The notes beneath the pieces are model-generated. The model was not told the DNA's origin. It ran no database searches and saw nothing but the letters and a program-made list of their open reading frames with translations. 64,000 nucleotides of DNA from Gnetum montanum (taxonomy: Eukaryota > Streptophyta > Gnetopsida > Gnetales > Gnetaceae). Numbering within the stretch: the first letter of the stretch is position 1; each line of letters opens with the position of its first letter. Position numbers and translations under genes: made by a program. Positions 1-11,388 of the stretch are shown here, piece after piece. The stretch covers positions 24,279 to 88,278 of the forward strand of contig MNCI01038224.1 in NCBI GenBank assembly GCA_015680685.1, read 5' to 3'.

Positions 1-1100
1 TGTGTGAGCTATGTCATAAGTGAAAATTACAAAAGATTACACAAGTGGGTCCTCCCCAAAGTAGGTTCCAACCTATAATGCCCTTGTGTAACCACACTTA
101 AAATGTCCGTGGGCACTAGAAGGGTTAAATGTAATCCACACGGATTCCACAAAACACACACATGTAAATATCACTAGAATGAGGTAAGAATTCTATGTTA
201 CACATGACACAAGCTACAATTACATGAACAGTGAGATGGGATGAAGTATAGAAGGGATCGTAGAGATTGGGACATGAGGTAACTGACCCAGGGCACAGTG
301 AATCCTGCGTGTAACGTGTCATTTAACTCGTTGTTCCAAGATCAGGACCAAGTCCATTCCTCTAATTAGTGACATCACATTGTTTCATCCCAAGATGAAC
401 AACTATGAGAGTACCATAACAACAAGGTGTATGATCGCTTGGTGTTTTATTGAAGGGAGGAGTGATTTTTTTGTGTGGCACTTTTCTTTTCATTTTCTTT
501 TCTCTATTTTTTTTGAATACTGAATCCAGAGAAGCTACCAAAGTTTAGGCATGGGTGCATGTCTTTCAAGTGGGACCCCCTAGAACAGCATTGGATTTTT
601 GAGTGCCCTTTTGATTACTCTTACTCCCATTTTTTCTTAGATCTACAAGGGTCTTAGTACAACCATGTTGCATGATAACTCCCATAGATGTCACCAAAGA
701 GAATCCACAAGTCCCCTTGATGTCACACCCTAATCATTCCCTCTTGGTCCATCCTTCTTCATTTTGGGTACAATGAACACAAAATTAATTTTAAGTTTTA
801 AGAATGTCAAGAATATCACTATACCCTTGAATAGAACCTCTTATTTGTAGAATGGATGAGTGGGTGTAATGGGCTCACTGTTCAGATAATTGATCACTCA
901 AGACTCGATAACATAGAACACACCTCAACCAACGAGCCACATGAGTGTTTATTCATAGATGAGATTACTTATAAAAACGTAAAGAGACAAAAAGAAAAAA
1001 AGATAAAACAAGAAATTGAAAAATGAAAAACTGGAAAAAAAAAGTTGTAAAATTAAAGAAAATGAAAAGTATTTATTAATCCTTCTTGCTATTAGAATGG
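1..1100. other. no gene recognised; probable interior of an LTR element
   Basis: About 1.1 kb with many stops in all frames and no domain I recognise. It lies downstream of the gag remains of the minus-strand LTR element that starts at 4321, so it is probably decayed internal sequence of that element. That assignment is by position only. Confidence 0.35.
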
Positions 1101-3191
1101 GGGATATCCCTCATAGCTAAATGGTTGAGGATGGAAATGATTAATAAATGACGATGGAGATCCTTGCATGTTGGAAATATTAGAACTTGACCATACTTAC
1201 CCTATTGGGGTTCACACACTTGATTATAGTAAGCATAGTAGGGAAATTTATACAATGTAGTTCCCAGATAACGAGTTAACCCACTATGATATTTGGGACT
1301 GTTAGATGGTATGCAAGGATTAGGATGATGCCTTCCATGGTTGTGTTCATTGGGTCATATTGTTGTTGGAGTGTGAGTTGGTGGCCTTGATGGAGTTACA
1401 TGAGGTGTTAGGTTCGAAGATAAGGGTGCACCATAGTGTGGGACTTGTGCTGAGTCGCAGGATGCAGTGGCCTTGGAATTATGTTGTCCCTTCCTAGGGT
1501 CATTTCTAAAGAAGGGACACCTTCAATGTTGCTAAGGTCTCTCACTGCTGTTGGAAGTAGTAGCACAAGTAATGTTCGTGGGTTGTTGTTGTGGTGAAAA
1601 TACCTTAGGAACAGTTGGTGGTGATATAGAAGGAGGGAAAAAATGAGAATGTTGAAATTGAGGAGTAGTGTAAGGTACACAAGGCAATGGTTGTGTTGAA
1701 GGCATGGGCTGATAGTATTGAGGGGAATGTTAATGTGGTGAGATAGAGTATGTTGACCCAGTTAGGGAAATAAGATGTTGAACAAGATAAGTGTTTGGGT
1801 TCGGATGATACGAAGGGTGTCTCCAATTCAGGGGTGGTCTCCAGCTCTTATTTTCCATATCCCTTCTTTTCGATTATCTAATGTTTTGTCTTGCTTCTTG
1901 GGTTGTCAAAACTCTATCTCCAATAATATCAATAAATTCTCCACACTTTTTATACGTCCATTCCAACATATTATTGATCTTTGCCTCAACTTCTTCTAAT
2001 GATTGTTGTATTAGCAAAGATGGTTCTTTCTCCTTGTGATAGGTTGATTTCTCCTTTTTATGATTATGGACCTTTGTTAAGTTGAGGTTTTGGTCCTGTT
2101 GATGTTTTTCAACACTCTCCCATCTAGCCATTTCTTCTTCTTCTTTTTCTACTTGCTTAATAAGCTCTTGGATTTGATGGGTTTGTAGTTCGTATAGTTG
2201 TCCTTGGGCATACATCCCTAGGGTTTCTCTTGTTTCATTACATAGCCCATCAATGATATGGTACATTAGCTTTTCCTCGAAGAACCCATGGCCTGGACAG
2301 TTGTTTAACAATGCGTAATATATTTCTAAGGCCATGTCCAAGGGTTCATGTTGTGCTTGTTTCCATCCTTGGATTTGTTTCCTCAAGGCTGACACTCTTG
2401 TGTAGGTTTGATATCTTTTGTTAAAGAGTTCTACCATTGTTGACCGACGTCATATTGAATTTTGTTTTAATGATCTATACCATACTTTTTCTTGGCCAAA
2501 AAGTGTCATAGAGAAGAGCTTGAGTTTTTGCAACCATTATCAATGTTGTTCCATGCATAGGCATTGTAGAAGGCTTGTAAATATTGATCTGGATCTAAGT
2601 CATAGCCTCCTGAAAAATTAGGGAAGTTGTTTAAATCAAGCCTGGGTAGGTGGCTCTCTTTATGATGCCTACATGAGATTCGAATAGCCTCTTGTATTGG
2701 CATTAGGCTCTTAGTGGCCAGTAGGGGTTCATCATCACTAAGTAGGTTATGAGTTTGTAAGTTGGGATGATGTTACCTTCGTTTATGTTGGCATTCTTGA
2801 TTTTCTTTGTGAGCTGATTTTTAGTTCTACGCCAATCCCTTGAAGGCTAGTCATCCATGTCACAATCTAATGTTAAAGGAGTAGAGGAAGAGAAGGAACT
2901 GTAAAACTCGTTATGACTTTTGTAAGTCTTCCAATCATCCCCAAAGTTCTTGTTAGTTATTGAGAAGGTCCTAGGCCTTTCGGGCCACCGCGTTCTATGG
3001 GATGTCTCATCCTCACTAGAGGTGTCAGAGTTGGATGACAAGAGTCTTTGAGTATCGTTGGGGTGTTCATAAACATAGGGGATTCTTGCATAAGGTTGAG
3101 TACTCCAATCTTCATTGTCATCTAATTCGTTGGTTCTCCAATGAACTACCTCACCAGATGTGGCATTATTGTGATCTTGTAGGAGAGGCAT
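1100..3191 (-). pseudogene. decayed gag of a minus-strand LTR retrotransposon
   Basis: Gag would form the particle of an LTR retrotransposon. Reading leftward, open blocks are at 3191-2847 (114 residues, acidic and Ser/Asp-rich, starting at an ATG), 2703-2506 (65 residues, containing FPNFSGGYDLDPDQYLQAF) and 2437-1874 (187 residues). The last has a capsid-like stretch (GWKQAQHEPLDMALEIYY near residue 25) and then a Glu/Lys-rich coiled coil. From about 1830 to 1100 a His/Pro/Gln-rich tail is still traceable in pieces. The layout F-x-G...DPDQYL followed by W...A...L matches retrotransposon gag. The blocks are in different frames, so the gene is broken. It lies just inside a primer site and LTR on the same strand, which supports the call. 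No protease or RT is visible to the left. Confidence 0.7.
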
Positions 3192-3314
3192 GGTTGTGAA
3201 GTTGTGTGTGAAATTACATGTGACTTTTAATATTTATTTCTTTTCTAAAAGATATATCGTTAATTCCTTTATAGCGACCTTGTATGATATAACTAATCTA
3301 GATAACTAGCACCT

Positions 3315-3332
3315 TCCCTGGCAATGGCGCCA
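3315..3332 (-). promoter_or_regulatory. primer binding site, tRNA-Asp type
   Basis: The plus strand reads tccctggcaatggcgcca, which matches the 3' end of plant tRNA-Asp (including CCA) at 16 of 18 positions. On the minus strand this is the site where tRNA-Asp would prime reverse transcription. It sits one base from the LTR end and upstream of gag, fixing the element's orientation as minus. Confidence 0.8.
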
Positions 3333-3342
3333 ATGATGAGTC

Positions 3343-4313
3343 GTGAGGTACCCCTACACTCAACCATACGAATACAAGCATTACACGCACGATCCGGTCG
3401 AACTTCGCAGACAGACTAGTTGTGGCATCTAGATAGTTAGCCTTAGGTCGCAGTTCGCTGTCTTTCCACCTGGACTAGTATTATCTTTGTCACGTATGGT
3501 TTAGTCCAGAGTGAGGTGTATGATGGGTTTCTAATCTGATGCTACTCCTAAAGGAAATGGAAAGTAATATTAACTAAGCTAGGAGAGAAGGGTAAGAGAA
3601 TCTAAACTAGCCTAAGTGCGATAAGCATCCGTTCCTTGATTATCTGTACACATCTTGGACTTCGTGCACGACTACCATTGGGATTACCAAGTGCAGATCC
3701 TAGGTATGCTACTGGGTTACCAAGTAGTCACACTTAAATGCTTGTAATCAAGTCGTACTCGTTCTACGTTTTAACATGAGTTTAAGGGTGAGAAGAGATT
3801 GACTAGGAAAGCAGGAAATAACAAGTAATTAAATGATTAAGCTAAGTGAATGCTGCAATGATGAAGTAATCTTGATCTTTATTTCTAGTCATGTGCATGT
3901 CCAAATACATGACACTCGAATAAAGGATGCTATACAATTACATTCACCACACTGTGAGCATACACGGAGAGGAAAAGGGTTGAGAGAAAGAAATAAAAAC
4001 ACTACAAACTAACTGACTCTAAAACTAACTTATTGGATCTGTCTACCTCTTATTTATAGATGAGGAGACAAGTTGCGATATCGCGTTGGTTGTGATACCA
4101 CGGATGCGATATTGCAGGTGCGATATCATGGGTGCGTTATCATGTGTGCGATATCGCGGCTATCAGCAAATTCATGACTCATCAAAGTGGGAAGATAGCG
4201 AATTGTGATCAATGTATAATTGTCTAGGTGTCATAGCTAGTCTGTCTACGGAGTTTGACTGGATCACGTGTACATGCTCGTATTCGTATGGTTAAGCGTA
4301 GGGGTACCTCACT
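3343..4313. repeat. subterminal inverted repeats inside one LTR (about 90 bp each)
   Basis: The arm at about 3343-3435 and the reverse complement of about 4228-4313 align over roughly 90 bases at about 80% identity. They share gaggtacccctac, aaccatacgaatac and cagacagactag in the same order. An LTR should have only a few inverted bases at its ends, so this is unusual. A transcript of the LTR could fold its two ends together. Confidence 0.75.
4070..4165. repeat. short tandem repeats around GATATC in the LTR
   Basis: Five or so imperfect copies of an 18-20 bp unit close to GGTGCGATATCATG. Each core is GATATC or a one-base variant, so each copy is itself a small palindrome. They are near the upstream end of the LTR in its own orientation, where promoter elements would lie. 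A regulatory role is only a possibility. Confidence 0.6.
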
Positions 4314-4334
4314 ATTTATCAATATGCTTCAGGA

Positions 4335-5630
4335 AATTAGCCCATAGTGGCTTTCGTTTAATGAAGGAGCTTGGGTTACTAATGCATCTAGATTGTGTAC
4401 CACTTGGAGCAAATTTGGTATCACTGTAGTTTTTTGTCTACATGTGCATAATAGATGGATTATTTAAAATAAAGCTTTTGGCCTCTATGATTTAAATTGA
4501 AAGAGGAAAAAGAATTTTGAAAAATTAATTTCTAATCTTGAGAGTTTATTTAAAGTTGACAATAAGTTGTATTAGGCTTTTCCACATATTTTTTGGAAGG
4601 ATGGCAAATATATTTTTCCTTTTAATTCAAAAATTGCTTATGAGATTATTACAAAGAATGAATTTATTCATAACAAGTTCAATAAGGCCTAAGAAATGCA
4701 ATTATCATCACACTTTTGTATAAAGAAAATAAAAGATATTTGGAGAGTTCCTATATTTCTTAAAATTTGTATTTTTTTATTTTATCTCATTCATCAATAT
4801 CTTCCTTTTTGTACTTATCTTAAACATATGGGAAATGTTTCCTCTTAATGCTCTCTTTGTAGAAGTGAAGACTTATTTTCTCATGTTTTTTTGAGTATCT
4901 TGTTGCTCAACATGCTTGGAAATGGATATCCAGAATTTATAACAACTTTCAACCAAGCATTAATGAAGTCATTCTTAGTGATTAGCCTACTTTGTCTACT
5001 TCATTTCCTTGCATTTGAAATTGTCTTTAACCACTTGTTATCTACTTTATTTGGAAGCCTCAGTATGTAGTTATTTTCTAGTAGCAAAAACATAACTATA
5101 ATCTCTCTTTAGGTGTAAAATACTAGATTCTCAAATATGTAGCTTTTTAGCTACAACTTCAAGCAAAAAAACTTTTAGCAAAAGCTAAACAATTAATTTT
5201 TTTTTCACAATATTAATTTCCTTTTGTTTTGGAGGCCCATTGATGGAAAGCTTTTAGCTTTTGTTGCTATTTGTTCTTTATCTCTTATTGATTTTTTTTA
5301 AGAGAAAGTTTTCTCCTTCTTTCTACAAGAAACTCTTTAGTAAGAAGTGAAAATCTGTGAGAGTCTTTTCCTATCATAAAGAAAAGGTTATTCAAGATTG
5401 GTTTTAAGGATGAAAACTTGAAAAGGAATCCTCAAAACTGTTGGGCTTTTTTACACTCTTTTTTCAATGATTGGATATACTCTAAATTTTTTTAATATTA
5501 TTATTTTTTTTTTCAGAATCTCATAACCCATAATATAGATACAACTCAATTAGAACTTTATAACTTACCATTACCCACAAAAATAAGAGTCTTACCACTA
5601 AGTTAATACCTCATTGTTAAACCAAAGAAT
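4335..5630 (+). pseudogene. 3' end of an L1-type LINE (zf-RVT and tail)
   Basis: Frames read in sequence give the zinc-binding domain found after RT/RNase H in plant LINEs and related proteins: IKDIWRVPIFLKICIFLFY, then LPFCTYLKHMGNVS, then CSLCRSEDLFSHVF near 4850-4890. A tail with LVIYFIWKPQY follows near 5035-5065. The 3' untranslated part at about 5515-5630 is repeated at 9115-9250. Many stops and frame shifts make it a dead copy. The RT itself is absent, as expected for a 5'-truncated LINE. Confidence 0.65.
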
Positions 5631-6030
5631 AAATAAAAGAAAAGAAATAGCAAAAAAAAATTGCACCTTGCTCTTTTCACAATGATTTGAGATACGAAAG
5701 GGTGAATTGAGATGGAGAAAGAATGCTAAAAATAATAAAATACTATTAAGTACGCTATCACCTTTACGGCGTTGGGGATCATCCGAGACCACGTTCAGAG
5801 TGTTTACTTGCGTCGATTATAAGCCAACCTTCAAAGAATCACATTTCTTTAATTATTTTTTTGGTCAGCGCGCAGGGCTACCGACACCGCGGTTGAAATC
5901 CCTAACTCGCTTTGATCAAGCAAAGTAGAAGGACGGAAAGGTTGCGAGATATCGGTCTGTTTGTTGCCTTTGTATCCTTGTAGCTGCTGCGGAGCATCTG
6001 ACCTACGTATTGCGAAGCATTCCAGGGAGA

Positions 6031-6234
6031 ATGGGCAGGTTATCCGCTTTTAATATGCTGAGCAATTCCATTTTCAGGCAGGTGCGAGTGCGCCCTAATC
6101 CGTTGTATCTGGAGCCGCGCTTTGCATTTCGGTTTATGTCAGAACACGACAAGGGAACATTCTTGGACACATCCGAAGTCACAGAGACAGTGGATATTGT
6201 CGTCAAGGCGTTTCAGAAGGTCGATCAATCCAAG
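6031..6234 (+). CDS. first exon of a mitochondrial acyl carrier protein
   Basis: Mitochondrial ACP carries the growing acyl chain on a phosphopantetheine arm for mitochondrial fatty-acid and lipoate synthesis and also associates with complex I. The exon encodes 68 residues from ATG 6031. A basic, acid-poor presequence (MGRLSAFNMLSNSIFRQVRV) runs through about residue 30. Then come FRFMSEHDKGTFLDTSEVTE and VVKAFQKVDQSK, which correspond to the start of the mature plant protein (a (M/F)SSHD-like segment, helix I and PKVDPSKV). The exon ends in phase 0 at 6234 before gtgcta, and the codon usually following it is V. The DSL serine motif lies in the next exon, which I cannot find before 9.6 kb. 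The GC-richer sequence at 5750-6030 looks like promoter and leader. Either the intron is very long or this is an orphan exon. Confidence 0.72.
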
Positions 6235-8879
6235 GTGCTAACCACATTATCTTATACTGTTGTGCCGTGGTAGTTTGAGCGGCTTCTTTTCTGGAATTGT
6301 GGGAATTTATGTTTGGCTGACTAAATTTTCGCGTAAGATCATATAGAATGAAAATGAGCTTTAATTCTGTGATTGAAATATTGAGTAGAGTTTTGGGAAA
6401 AACCAAAAAGAAACATTTGGATCATTTCAAATAGAGGGAACTGGGACCGTTACCCAGGGTGGGTTCTATGATAGCCCGATGACGTTGCTCTAATGATAAC
6501 CCTACTATTTTGGGCTAAGGCAAACCCACAAAATGGGACAAGTAAAGGTTGGAAGAATATTGGTTTTGAACTGCAAAACAACATTCTTCCTCTCTTCAAC
6601 AAAAATGGAGCCAAACATTATCTTCATGATTGGAAACTGTGGCACCAAGCTGACACGTAGTGTGATGCTTCATCCACTTGTCAATTTGTGGCTGATAAAG
6701 AATTGAATAGTCCTTTTCCAGAACCACTACCATCTGCAAAAGGGATATTGATTTTTAAACAAAATCTAAAGTCTGCAATTTATAATGTCCAATGACAACG
6801 GGTTCCCCACTCAGTTCTAAGACTTTTTGTAATGCTAAAATCATAGAGAATGCTAAATTATATTTTTTCTGTAACTCAGGTCATAGGTTTGGTTTTAGTC
6901 AGCAACACTCAAGTAAAAATTCAGTTTCATAACCCTTTAGAGGTCTTTTTTGGTGTAAAGTTAAATTATATTTTGTCCACAATCCTCTACATGGCTGATA
7001 ATGTAACACAAAATAATATTCTCCAAGTTTTTCATCTTATATTATACACATTTTTTTCAGGATCAATCCATTCAATTTCTTGTAAAGGGAAAAAATTCTT
7101 GGCCAAATTATGGATATCTCACATCCTCTTCAGACTTGTTAAGCTTGTTAAGTAGGATTTACAATATTTGCAATTTTGAAAATGCAGGATAATCCAAACC
7201 CCTTCAACAGAAGGATTCCCAAAGTTATATTTGCTAGTGTTGAAATGCAGGAACTGAAGATTGTTTCAACGTCGGCATTCCCCAAGTTTCTGTAATTGAA
7301 TTGGAATTGGTTAACTTTAGACACTGTTAGGGGTGCATAGGAAAAAATCTCACATTCGTTGATTGACAATATGTTCAAAACAAAAAAACAAATTGATTTT
7401 GCCCAGGCTTTATGAATCTCTTTATTTCTGGAGACTGATTCTTGCTGGGAAGAATCTGGAAGGTACTGTTAGTCCTAAAGCTGCAAGCCTTTCCTTTCCA
7501 TGCATGCTCAATCTCACCATGAATTCCCTGTCTGCAACCATACTCTCCTGATTGCCTTGGTTTCTGAGTCTTCACCAAAACAATATAAGAAGATCAATTT
7601 CTAAAACATGGTAACATTTAAGCACCATGGAGAAAAACTCTAAGTGTTGATTTGGCTGCAGTGATAACCAGCAGACTTTATAGCCTGTATGTTTGTGATG
7701 CTGATTTGCTGGTTTTCTCTATTCAAAACAGCTTCTGCATGAGCTTAGTGGTTTTTCAAAACCATTAGGTGTGTAAATTATATTTAATTTCCAAAAATAA
7801 CAGAACAAGGGAATGACTATGGTTGCACGGTTCACTTCTGGCCAACTATTGTCTTCTTGGTGCAGAAATGTCAAACATTAGCTTTTGCTAATTAATCTCC
7901 ATCTTGCATTCAAATTCAGGACTTTTAACTTTAATATGCTTCCAAACTTTTTTAAAACTCCACAAGGTAATATACCCGGTTCTGAAAAGTTATTGCTAAT
8001 TTATATAATAAATAAGTTGAAAGTATAATAGCGAATGATGTTATTACAATTTCATGAATTTAATTAAACATAAAAGTCACAGAGATATATTTGACAAGAT
8101 TCAACGAGAGATTTTTCCCACAAAGCAGCATAATACTTATATATGAAGCATATATATATTTAAAAATGTCTTCAGATGATGCATTCTTTCTTACGAAATC
8201 TTTTCTTGACACAATATGGAGACCTGAAGGTCTCTTAAATTTTATAAAAATGATTCCCTCTGCAATGAAGTGCTTCTTGAAGATTTTTCAGCTTCTTCAA
8301 ATTATTATGTATATATTCATAATAACTTTAGAAATCCATCAATACATTTTATAGCAATAAATAGCATGAGCATAATAGGTATAGGGTTAAACACATTTAG
8401 ACTAGTTTACTCTTTACATTCAGCACTTTACTTTTCATGTAATTTACATTTATGGCTTTAAACAACTAATGCAGTTAATCATAAATACATGAGTTGACCA
8501 CTTTGAGCATAATGTATTGAACTTGGTAATCACAGTAGTGGATATTTGGTATGCCCAGTAATAGCCACCTAGTAACCTAGTAGTGTTAATATTAGTTCGG
8601 GATGTCTACGACAAGTGGGAACAGTTACTCCACATTAGGATAAGTTAATAGACTAGTTAATCAATTAGACATTTAATTATTCAACCTTTATTTAGTTATC
8701 TAGTCGTTAGGAGACAAATATAAAAATACTTATAAAAATATATATCATGTGCTTTAACCCACACTTAACCATATGTATTGATAACAGACAAGTGTGAGTT
8801 AGGAAGATAACCACCTTACAACTACATGGTTCACTATTTAGGACTATTGGCTACTTGGATGACTTAAGTCTATAGAGTG
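6235..8879 (+). other. no gene recognised; presumed intron and intergenic DNA
   Basis: AT-rich sequence without a supported exon or domain. I looked for the acyl carrier protein DSL exon here on the plus strand and did not see it. Short open frames present are of chance length and have no recognisable motif. Confidence 0.4.
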
Positions 8880-8946
8880 CGACCTAATCATTAGTGAATG
8901 CTTGTGATTCGTATGGTTGGGCATAGGGGATACCTGGTGCTCATCA
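8880..8946. repeat. LTR end related to the 3334-4321 LTR
   Basis: The sequence runs through attcgtatggttgggcatag and ends gctcatca. It is a diverged match to the end of the LTR at 4270-4321 (attcgtatggttaagcgtag ... tttatca). It abuts a LINE tail, so it marks an insertion junction. The other end, somewhere between 8480 and 8880, is not clear. Confidence 0.5.
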
Positions 8947-9250
8947 CAACTTTTAACCAAACATCAATGAAATCATTCTTGGTGATCATCCCCTTTTCTC
9001 TAATTCATTTCTTTATATTTGGAATTGTCTTTGATCACTTTGTTTTCTCCTCTATTTGTAAGCTTGGATGTATAGTTATTTTTTAGTAGCAAGAACATAA
9101 CTATGACCCAAAATAATGGCAATATAGTCCAATTATAACTTTATAACCTAGCATTGGCCACATGAATTGAACTTATAACTTAGAGCTTTTAAATCAAGAG
9201 TGGCACCACTAAGCGAACACCTCATTCTTTTTAGTGAGGTTAGTTATCAA
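8947..9250 (+). pseudogene. LINE 3' end, second copy
   Basis: This follows 4938-5095 closely (for example FNPSINEVIL-like reading, an LYIWNCL block and a shared tagcaagaacataactat). It then shares the 3' untranslated part seen at 5515-5630. Frames are broken. It begins directly at the LTR end before it. Confidence 0.6.
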
Positions 9251-9599
9251 AGAAAACTAAATGACATATAACCAATATGAACTTTGGTAAAACTTTATAA
9301 CTAGCATGAAGACATGGTTTAAACATGATGATGGAGCTTTCAATTTGAACTTTGAAACATTATTTGATTAATCGGATTGGCTAGCTTATGACGAAGTATA
9401 GGATTTGATGTGTTATTTAAAAATTGGTTAATGCAAGGAAAGTTTAAGGTTTTATGCCTAAACTGGCGGGTGCAACCTTTTCTGTAAATAGGAGGATCAA
9501 TGGAATTGTGTTAGATTGTTACTACTTGCCAGTGACTATTAAAAAAGTATTTTTACAAGTTTATTTTGTATAGAAACTGTAGATTTAAACTCAACACTA

Positions 9600-9948
9600 G
9601 AGAGCTGAGTCCTACGTGAAAGGGAGAATCACAGCGAAGAACAGTAGAGAATCCAGTCTTGGGTCACAAGTAGAATCACAGCGAAGAGAGCTAGGCAATG
9701 AGCATTGTCTTAATACAGTAGTATATTTCCAGAGCATTGCTCAAAAGTGTGGAGACCAACGATACGAATGAGAAGCTAAGACTTGTTTTTACTTGTTTAG
9801 AATGGTTTTACGTTTACGTGGTGGCACCACAAGCTCAATCGGCAGTGAATCTTACATCCAAGCAACTATGTTGAGGAGCTTCCATATCAATGATTTTTTA
9901 TGCATAAGATCTTTGCACATTTGCAAGAAATTATTGGCTTCTAGAGAG
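9600..9948 (+). CDS. candidate leader and exon 1 of the polyprenyl synthase gene
   Basis: From ATG 9868 a 27-residue stretch begins MLRSFHINDFLCIRSLHICK and ends ASRE before a good donor (gtattt) at 9949. It is basic, hydrophobic and acid-poor at the start, as expected of an organelle presequence. The transcribed leader may begin near 9600, where agaatcacagcgaag is duplicated. The exon ends in phase 0, whereas the next exon's nearest acceptor would need phase 2, so the join is not clean. An unseen small exon, or translation starting at 10455 instead, would resolve this. Confidence 0.35.
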
Positions 9949-10454
9949 GTATTTTTCTTACTTATCCCAAAGTTGATTTTCTTTTGGTTTCCCCAAGAAG
10001 ATTTTTGAGATTTTCAGGTTTCTATTTGAACTCATGGTTCTTGGACGATTATGTTTATGTTTAATGTAGTGAAAACTGAATTTCTTTCTGAAGGTCTTGT
10101 AGGCGAACATTAGTAGAATTTTTTTATCTATTGCACTAAATTAGCAAATTGTCTTGTTTGTCATCATGTCATGTTTTGCTATGAATTGCATGAACAATTT
10201 TTTTTTGTGTTGTGAACTTTGCACCCATATTAGCTTTATAACCTCAGTAATGACATCTACTAATTAATGCTTGTATTATTTAGTATTATTATTTTGGCTT
10301 GTATTGATGATGTGTAGTAGAAGAACGATGGTGTCACTAAGAGTTAGTTTTTGCACTGAAGAGCTATAAATTGAATAGACAAAATTTAATAACAAAACAA
10401 CAGAAATAGAAGTGGTCCAAAACCATATGTTAAATTTAAAGGAAAACGTCACCT

Positions 10455-11388
10455 ATGATTATTAGTTGGTCTAGGTTCACTGACTGTGGGATGCCTAGGA
10501 TAGAATGGTATCCTATTAGTAATACCACTGCTCATTGCCTTTTAATGGAGTTGCATAAACGCTTGACAAAGATGGTATTCCTAGGTTATAAAGGAAGACG
10601 TCACAAACGCTTCATATTATTTCACCTATTTATTATAAATGCTTTCTCTGTGCCCTTTATTTTACTTAGGCTTGAGACTATGTAGGGTTTATTATACTGA
10701 TAAAATCTCAACTCTTATCACTTTGCAAGTGATTACATGATATTTTCCTTGATTGGACATGTCTTTGTTTGTTAAGTAATAATGAGAAATTCTAAATTCT
10801 CATATTTTTGACAAACTATAGCATATTTTACTTTGTAGATGCCTAATAATACATGCAACTAAGAGAGCTTATTTTTCTGTTGTATCTATTTTGGATAATG
10901 TTGTCTTGGATATTTACAGATATGCCTTGGGAAAAACAATCACACTAGTGGTGAGCATATTGCTTTAAAAAAATTTACAGTTGGCTTTCATAATACAGAA
11001 AGCATCATTGATGAGGTTAGTACTTTGGTGAATTGTTGATCAAAAACCAAATTTGTATTTCTTTTTCTTGAAATATATAGTGCAGTAGCCTTCAACTTTT
11101 GTCATCTAGGATTTTAACAGTTTTTTGTTCAAATCTTCTCACTGAAATAGGTTCAAATGTTCATATCTTTAACATGCAGGCTTTTCAATGATTGCCATAC
11201 CTATTTAATAATTTGAAAATCAACCATGTAGAAGTTTATTATAAAAGCATAGATTTTTATTCATTAACTTCTTTTTGGAATTTCATTGAATGAGAGTGTC
11301 TTGTTAGGTGTAGGTTGATCCCTTCTCACTTGTGGCAGATGAGTTATCAATGATGGCTAATAGATTACGTTCAACGGTTGTCAGCGAG
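10455..11388 (+). CDS. 5' exons of solanesyl (polyprenyl) diphosphate synthase, partial
   Basis: This enzyme condenses isopentenyl diphosphate units into the C45-type side chain of ubiquinone or plastoquinone in organelles. Exons read 10455-10574 (from MIISWSRFTDCGMPRIEWYP), 10920-11015 (ICLGKNNHTSGEHIALKKF to TESIIDE, 32 codons) and 11314-11388 (25 codons). Joins between these are phase 0, with AG acceptors and donors gtattc, gttagt and gttgta. The last exon, VDPFSLVADELSMM then ANRLRSTVVSE, is the diagnostic stretch. Plant SPS3-type enzymes have DPFSLVADELS...LR..V.AEVPKLASAAEYFF at this point. The expected next exon (VPKLASAAEYFF...GKRFRP) and both DDxxD catalytic motifs are absent from the window. 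The gene either continues through a giant intron filled by the repeats to the right or is truncated. The identity of the last exon is firm, that of the first two rests on phase and position. Confidence 0.75.

Larger units (their letters stand above)
3334..4321 (-). repeat. 5' LTR of the minus-strand element (988 bp)
   Basis: On the minus strand it begins TGATAAATAGTGAGG at 4321 and ends GACTCATCA at 3334, giving TG...CA ends, and is followed by the tRNA-Asp-type primer site. The matching 3' LTR would lie left of the window. Both ends carry a related sequence in opposite orientation (separate entry). Confidence 0.75.

Noticed and set aside
9802-9825. Ubiquitin gene
   Set aside because: Only the last seven residues match and no ubiquitin fold precedes them; likely chance.
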